Positions 6,250 through 9,273 of a stretch of DNA of 9,273 bases are shown one piece after another. The stretch is from NCBI GenBank assembly GCA_035547955.1, contig DASZTR010000151.1:1-9273 (forward strand), given 5' to 3'. The notes beneath the pieces were generated by a model that had not been told where the DNA came from, did not search any database, and was given only the letters and a program-made list of their open reading frames with translations. Source of the DNA: Nitrososphaera sp035547955 (lineage in GTDB: Archaea > Thermoproteota > Nitrososphaeria > Nitrososphaerales > Nitrososphaeraceae). Position 1 is the stretch's first letter, and each line of letters starts with the position of its first letter. The position numbers and the translations under genes were made by a program.

Positions 6250-6756
6250 ATGTCTACGAGCATCACAAGGGCCGCAAGCGTCACCATAGTTCTCTTCACC
6301 GCCCTCACCCTTACCCATGCCGCGTTTGTAGACTATCGCTCTACGAATGGTGGCGACAAGGCGCTGGGACAGATGCAGTACCTCCAGAACCGCAAGTTTG
6401 GTGTCGAGACATCGTTCTCTTTTGAGCGTGATTCGTGGCGGGGGCAAGTGCGCCAGAAGTGGACACAATGCGGCCTAGGCTGTGGCGTTTACGAACTCCT
6501 CGTCAGGATGAAGGGCGGGCCGACTAGGTCTAGGTTGCTTGCGCTGCTCGCAAGGGTGCCAAAGAACAAGCTCCAGCTTGCGAACGAGTCAGGAATCGAC
6601 TGGAAGGCGGTAGACAGGCACATCGAGCGCATGCTCGAATTTGGCCTCGTGCGAGTAGTCGCCACTGCAGGGACGTGTACGTTATACTCGATCACGGAAA
6701 AAGGCAACCGTGCACTGGCGCTTGCAAAGATACATTATTCTTGTAAAGAAGAATAA
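6250..6756 (+). CDS. Winged-helix protein with N-terminal hydrophobic segment
   Basis: 168 residues from the ATG at 6250, which I prefer over an upstream TTG/ATG at 6163/6166 because of the TATA box 27 bases before it. Residues 8-26 (AASVTIVLFTALTLTHAAF) form one hydrophobic stretch that could be a membrane anchor or signal peptide. Residues about 30-75 are a polar linker of no recognised family with a CGLGC pair at 74-78. Residues about 80-160 read as an archaeal winged helix: a first helix TRSRLLALLARV, then PKNKLQLANESGIDWKAVDRH with the turn-helix and recognition helix, MLEFGLVRVV, a two-strand wing (ATAGTCTLYSIT) and a final helix. It is therefore probably a DNA-binding regulator tethered to the membrane. 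The domain faces the cytosol only if the N-terminus is outside. No partner gene is adjacent. The N-terminal part is the less certain half. Confidence 0.68.
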   Translation: MSTSITRAASVTIVLFTALTLTHAAFVDYRSTNGGDKALGQMQYLQNRKFGVETSFSFERDSWRGQVRQKWTQCGLGCGVYELLVRMKGGPTRSRLLALLARVPKNKLQLANESGIDWKAVDRHIERMLEFGLVRVVATAGTCTLYSITEKGNRALALAKIHYSCKEE

Positions 6757-6806
6757 AGAAGTAAAAGAGCGAGGAAAATGATAAAAGAGAGTGATGGCGT
6801 GAGCGC

Positions 6807-6813
6807 TTTTTTT
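6807..6813 (+). terminator. T-tract terminator of the winged-helix gene
   Basis: Seven T after GAGCGC, about 50 bases past the stop at 6756. The tract overlaps the stop codon (6812-6814) of the convergent tes-type gene, so it is also coding sequence for that gene on the other strand. Confidence 0.4.
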
Positions 6814-8515
6814 ACGCGCCGGCCATGTTGTTGCGCAACTCGACGCCCTTGTGGTCGTCGTTTGCCATCGCAGCTTCTCTATGCATTTCAGAGAGGGCGC
6901 AGCCCATCTGTGCCTCCGGCTTGCCACGCCTCATCAGGCCGCGGTAAAGGCCCGCTTCGAGCGTCTGGCCGTGTGCCTGCTCCCATTCTTCTACAGGGAT
7001 AGAGTACTTCTTCTGTATCCTGTCCCTGTACCATTCTGGGATGACGTTGAAGGCACAGAACGGTATGATCCTCAGATCTGGCGTCAGGTAGTGTATGTCG
7101 CATCTCTGGAGCCTTTCCAAGTCCTCGTTGTACTTGTCCTGGAAGTGCATCATGCCGAGGAATAGCGACCTCACGTGCCAGTTGCCGACAGAGTCAAAGT
7201 TGCGCTTTAGCAGTATGCTAGAGAACATCTTTGCCAGGTCAAGGCCGTGCGGCTGCTTGTCCTTGTCCACGAACGTCTTGAGCTTGCGGACGACTTCGAG
7301 CATTGTCCAGTAGCGGTTTGCGCCGGACCTGATCTCGTCTGCCTTTTCTTCAAAGTATTCCAATACGCCCTTGATGTCTACAAACGCTGTAAGCGGAGTT
7401 AGTTTTCTGGTCTGTGTGTCTTCAAAGACATAGGTGCCTGCGCCGCATGCGAAGTGTATAGACAGCTCATACTTGGGTTTCTTGCTGAACGCCTCGATAA
7501 TGTTTGTCATGGGCATGCACGACGGGACGGGGAACCATGCGTCTTTGCTGATCTCGCCGTTTGTCTGCTCTTCAATCCTCTCTATGCAGTCAGGGATTGT
7601 GATGCGGTATTTCTCGCGTTCTTTTTTGCCCATCCTGCCTGTCAGAGACACCGGCTGGAAGTTCACAGCATGCACGACGTCCATGTGCTTTTGTGCGTAG
7701 CGTATGATCCCGCCCAGCTCGTGGTCGTTGATTGACTTTATGACTGTCGGCACGAACACCACCGTCATCCCGCACTTGCGGGCAGATTCCAGCGTGTAGG
7801 GGATCTCCCAATGGTTCTTGGGGTTCGTCCTCGGCGTCACGCCGTCAAACGAGAGGTAGAGGTTACTCACGCCAGAGTTCCTCACCTGGCGCATGGTCTC
7901 TGGCGACATGGCCAGCTTGATGCCGTTGGTGTTTAACTGGACGTGGTCGACGCCCTCTTCCTTCATTATCTTGATTAGCTCGGTGATATCGTCGCGGAGC
8001 ATCGGCTCGCCGCCGGTGATCTGAATTGAGTTGCCCGCAATCGGCTTTTCAGCCTTTAGAGTCTTCATCATGGCCCTCACTTGCTCGTGGTTTGGCTCGT
8101 ACAAGTACGCGCCCTCCAGGCCCTTCTTGACGTAAAAGAAGCAGTACCAGCACGTCAGGTCGCACCTGTTAGTGATTATCATGTTGGAGAGGCCAGAGTG
8201 TGAAAGGTGGTTGGTGCAAAGGCCGCAGTTGTTCGGGCATGCGCACTTGTCAATCATGACGTTTGGAGCGTGCGCACCCTTGCCGTCCATCCAGTATGTG
8301 CTGAACTTTTTGTACATTTCATAGGAGCCAAAATACAGTTCTTCGGTCTCGCCGTGCGTCGGGCAGGTCTTGCTCATGAAAACCTTGCCTTCTCTTTCAA
8401 ACACTTCTGCGTCCAGAATCATGTTGCAGTCCGGGCAGATGCTCTGCGTGAACCTTATTGTCTTTCGCGCAGCAACATTCTTGCTGGACATATTGCTAAT
8501 ATGGATTAGCTCCAT
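6812..8515 (-). CDS. tes: Radical-SAM protein of the tetraether lipid synthase (Tes) type
   Basis: 567 residues. The N-terminus carries a rubredoxin-like Cys set (CPDC at 27-30, CPTHG at 51-55), then a Cys cluster CACPNNCGLC (Cys91, 93, 97, 100) for an auxiliary Fe-S centre. The radical-SAM site is CDLTCWYC (Cys118, 122, 125), followed by QITGGEP at 165-171 (SAM binding) and LNTNG at 194-198. Further Cys at 310, 333, 357 (FACGAG), 472 and 487 could bind a third cluster. This architecture is that of the Methanocaldococcus MJ0619 family. Its members include tetraether synthase, which joins two archaeol-type lipids tail to tail into the C40 biphytanyl chains of GDGT. The same family was earlier proposed as a pterin dimethyltransferase, and Nitrososphaeria can hold more than one member, so the substrate is inferred. 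No membrane segment. The ATG at 8515 is chosen for TATA spacing; Met9 is an alternative. Divergent from trmB. Confidence 0.83.
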   Translation of the reverse strand: MELIHISNMSSKNVAARKTIRFTQSICPDCNMILDAEVFEREGKVFMSKTCPTHGETEELYFGSYEMYKKFSTYWMDGKGAHAPNVMIDKCACPNNCGLCTNHLSHSGLSNMIITNRCDLTCWYCFFYVKKGLEGAYLYEPNHEQVRAMMKTLKAEKPIAGNSIQITGGEPMLRDDITELIKIMKEEGVDHVQLNTNGIKLAMSPETMRQVRNSGVSNLYLSFDGVTPRTNPKNHWEIPYTLESARKCGMTVVFVPTVIKSINDHELGGIIRYAQKHMDVVHAVNFQPVSLTGRMGKKEREKYRITIPDCIERIEEQTNGEISKDAWFPVPSCMPMTNIIEAFSKKPKYELSIHFACGAGTYVFEDTQTRKLTPLTAFVDIKGVLEYFEEKADEIRSGANRYWTMLEVVRKLKTFVDKDKQPHGLDLAKMFSSILLKRNFDSVGNWHVRSLFLGMMHFQDKYNEDLERLQRCDIHYLTPDLRIIPFCAFNVIPEWYRDRIQKKYSIPVEEWEQAHGQTLEAGLYRGLMRRGKPEAQMGCALSEMHREAAMANDDHKGVELRNNMAGA

Positions 8516-8546
8516 GCTACTTTCTTAGTGGAAAGGTTCCAGATTT

Positions 8547-8557
8547 AATATATAAAG
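8547..8557 (-). promoter_or_regulatory. TATA box of the tes-type gene
   Basis: CTTTATATATT on the minus strand, centred about 37 bases before the ATG at 8515, predicting a leader near 10 bases. Confidence 0.55.
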
Positions 8558-8593
8558 ATAACCAGCTGATTACTACGGTGGCGACGGGGAAAC

Positions 8594-8610
8594 CAAAAAC
8601 GCCGTTTTTG
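8594..8610. promoter_or_regulatory. Perfect 17-base palindrome, candidate operator between tes and trmB
   Basis: CAAAAACG-C-CGTTTTTG: two 8-base arms that are exact reverse complements around one base. It lies between the two divergent TATA boxes, 36 bases from the tes box and 47 from the trmB box. TrmB-family proteins bind palindromic sites near the genes they control, often including their own, so it is a natural candidate operator. Symmetry is seen; binding is inferred. Confidence 0.5.
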
Positions 8611-8657
8611 TCTTGCTGGACAACCTCATGATATTTTTGTCATTTCTGCTGGAACGT

Positions 8658-8668
8658 AAATATATAAT
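8658..8668 (+). promoter_or_regulatory. TATA box of the trmB-type gene
   Basis: AAATATATAAT, centred about 31-32 bases before the TTG at 8695, predicting a start of transcription near 8690 and a leader of only a few bases. An in-frame stop (8665-8667) lies inside this box. Confidence 0.55.
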
Positions 8669-8694
8669 GGCATGATGATCCGTCTTGGATTTAT

Positions 8695-9273
8695 TTGAGC
8701 ATTTCTGACAGGTCGCGAAAGGCGATGGAAGACCTTGGCATGACCGGTTACGAGATACGCGTCTACGTATCGCTGCTCGAAGCCGGGGCCATGACGGCGG
8801 CCGACATCAGCAAAAAGTCGGGCGTGCCTTATTCCAAGATTTATGAAGTATTGAACAGCCTGGAGGACAAAGGCTGGCTCGAATCGGACAGCTCGCGCCC
8901 ACAAAAGTTCTTTCCCAAGTCGCCATCAACAGCCCTTGAAGCCATGAGGATGAGGAGCGAGAACAGCTTTCGCGAGAGCCAGTCTGCAATCGTAAGCGAA
9001 CTCATGCCCATATACACGAAAAGCGGCATCAAGGAAAAGCCAGAGATATGGGTGGTCAGAGGCATCTACAACATAGCAGCCAAGGTTAGCGAGATAGTCG
9101 AGAGCTGTCACCAAGAGCTGCTGGTCGCGCTCCCAAGCATAGCGCAAGACGTCGCAAGACCCATGCAGCCAGTGCTCCGCACGCTGCACGAGCGAGGGGT
9201 CAAAATAAGCGTCCTTGCCTCTGAGGACACCAGTGCGGACATTGTAAAGGCCCTGTCAAGGGTGGCCGAGGTA
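8695..9273 (+). CDS. TrmB-family transcriptional regulator, 3' end cut by window
   Basis: 193 codons open to the right edge. From the TTG at 8695 it reads MSISDRSRKAMEDLGMTGYE, then IRVYVSLLEAG. This is the standard TrmB N-terminal winged helix, followed by the helix-turn-helix (MTAADISKKSGVPYSKIYEVLNSL, residues 33-56, given here as one span) and the wing (KGWLESDSSRPQKFFP). A linker rich in Arg, Glu and Ser leads to EIWVVRGIYNI and a ligand or dimerisation region with ELLVALPS and LHERGVKISVLAS, as in TrmB proteins without a sugar-binding domain. The ATG at 8725 is the alternative start, but it would drop the helix residues before MEDLG that the family normally has, and the TATA box fits 8695 better. 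Divergent from tes with 179 bases between the starts. Likely binds the palindrome at 8594-8610; its ligand cannot be told from the sequence. Confidence 0.88.
   Translation, partial: MSISDRSRKAMEDLGMTGYEIRVYVSLLEAGAMTAADISKKSGVPYSKIYEVLNSLEDKGWLESDSSRPQKFFPKSPSTALEAMRMRSENSFRESQSAIVSELMPIYTKSGIKEKPEIWVVRGIYNIAAKVSEIVESCHQELLVALPSIAQDVARPMQPVLRTLHERGVKISVLASEDTSADIVKALSRVAEV

Noticed and set aside
8612..8654. Repeated GCTGGA motifs near the trmB promoter
   Set aside because: Six-base repeats with different flanks; too short to support an operator claim beside the perfect palindrome.

Overview
The window looks like a chromosomal segment of an ammonia-oxidising archaeon of the Nitrososphaeria (Thaumarchaeota), probably Nitrososphaera-like. 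This is inferred from gene content: an archaeal 20S proteasome beta subunit, a radical-SAM protein of the tetraether lipid synthase type, a TrmB regulator and AT-rich TATA boxes about 25-30 bases ahead of starts with very short or no leaders. These sit in a roughly half-GC genome alongside bacterial-looking leucine genes. No mobile element, CRISPR array, tRNA or rRNA was seen.

Layout. Minus strand, 3359 down to 1: leuC, then leuD (4-base gap), then a PurF-like gene running off the left edge. LeuC and LeuD form isopropylmalate isomerase. The PurF-like protein keeps the overall amidophosphoribosyltransferase layout but has lost the catalytic N-terminal Cys and the acidic PRPP loop, so it is probably a pseudo-enzyme. 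Plus strand, 3459-4118: psmB, divergent from leuC across a 99-base promoter region. Minus strand, 5620-4142: an M3-type zinc oligopeptidase, convergent with psmB. Plus strand, 5718-6089: a small PH-domain-like protein, divergent from the peptidase around one AT-rich box. Plus strand, 6250-6756: a winged-helix protein with an N-terminal hydrophobic segment. Minus strand, 8515-6812: the Tes-type radical-SAM protein. Plus strand, 8695 to the right edge: a TrmB-family regulator, divergent from tes, with a perfect 17-base palindrome between the two promoters.

How the parts fit. Proteasome and M3 oligopeptidase could act one after the other in cytosolic protein turnover, but they have separate promoters. 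The tes/trmB pair with its shared palindrome is the best regulatory hypothesis here: a regulator next to the gene that would couple two C40 diether lipids into membrane-spanning tetraethers. Most starts can be set from TATA position. leuC, the PurF-like gene, the winged-helix gene and trmB fit leaderless or near-leaderless transcripts, two of them with TTG starts. Only the PH-like gene has a clear Shine-Dalgarno sequence.

I did not find an unmistakably new multi-gene system. The most unusual items are the PurF-like pseudo-enzyme, the tes/trmB palindrome, the membrane-linked winged-helix protein and an Asp-to-Asn change in the proteasome beta active-site network.
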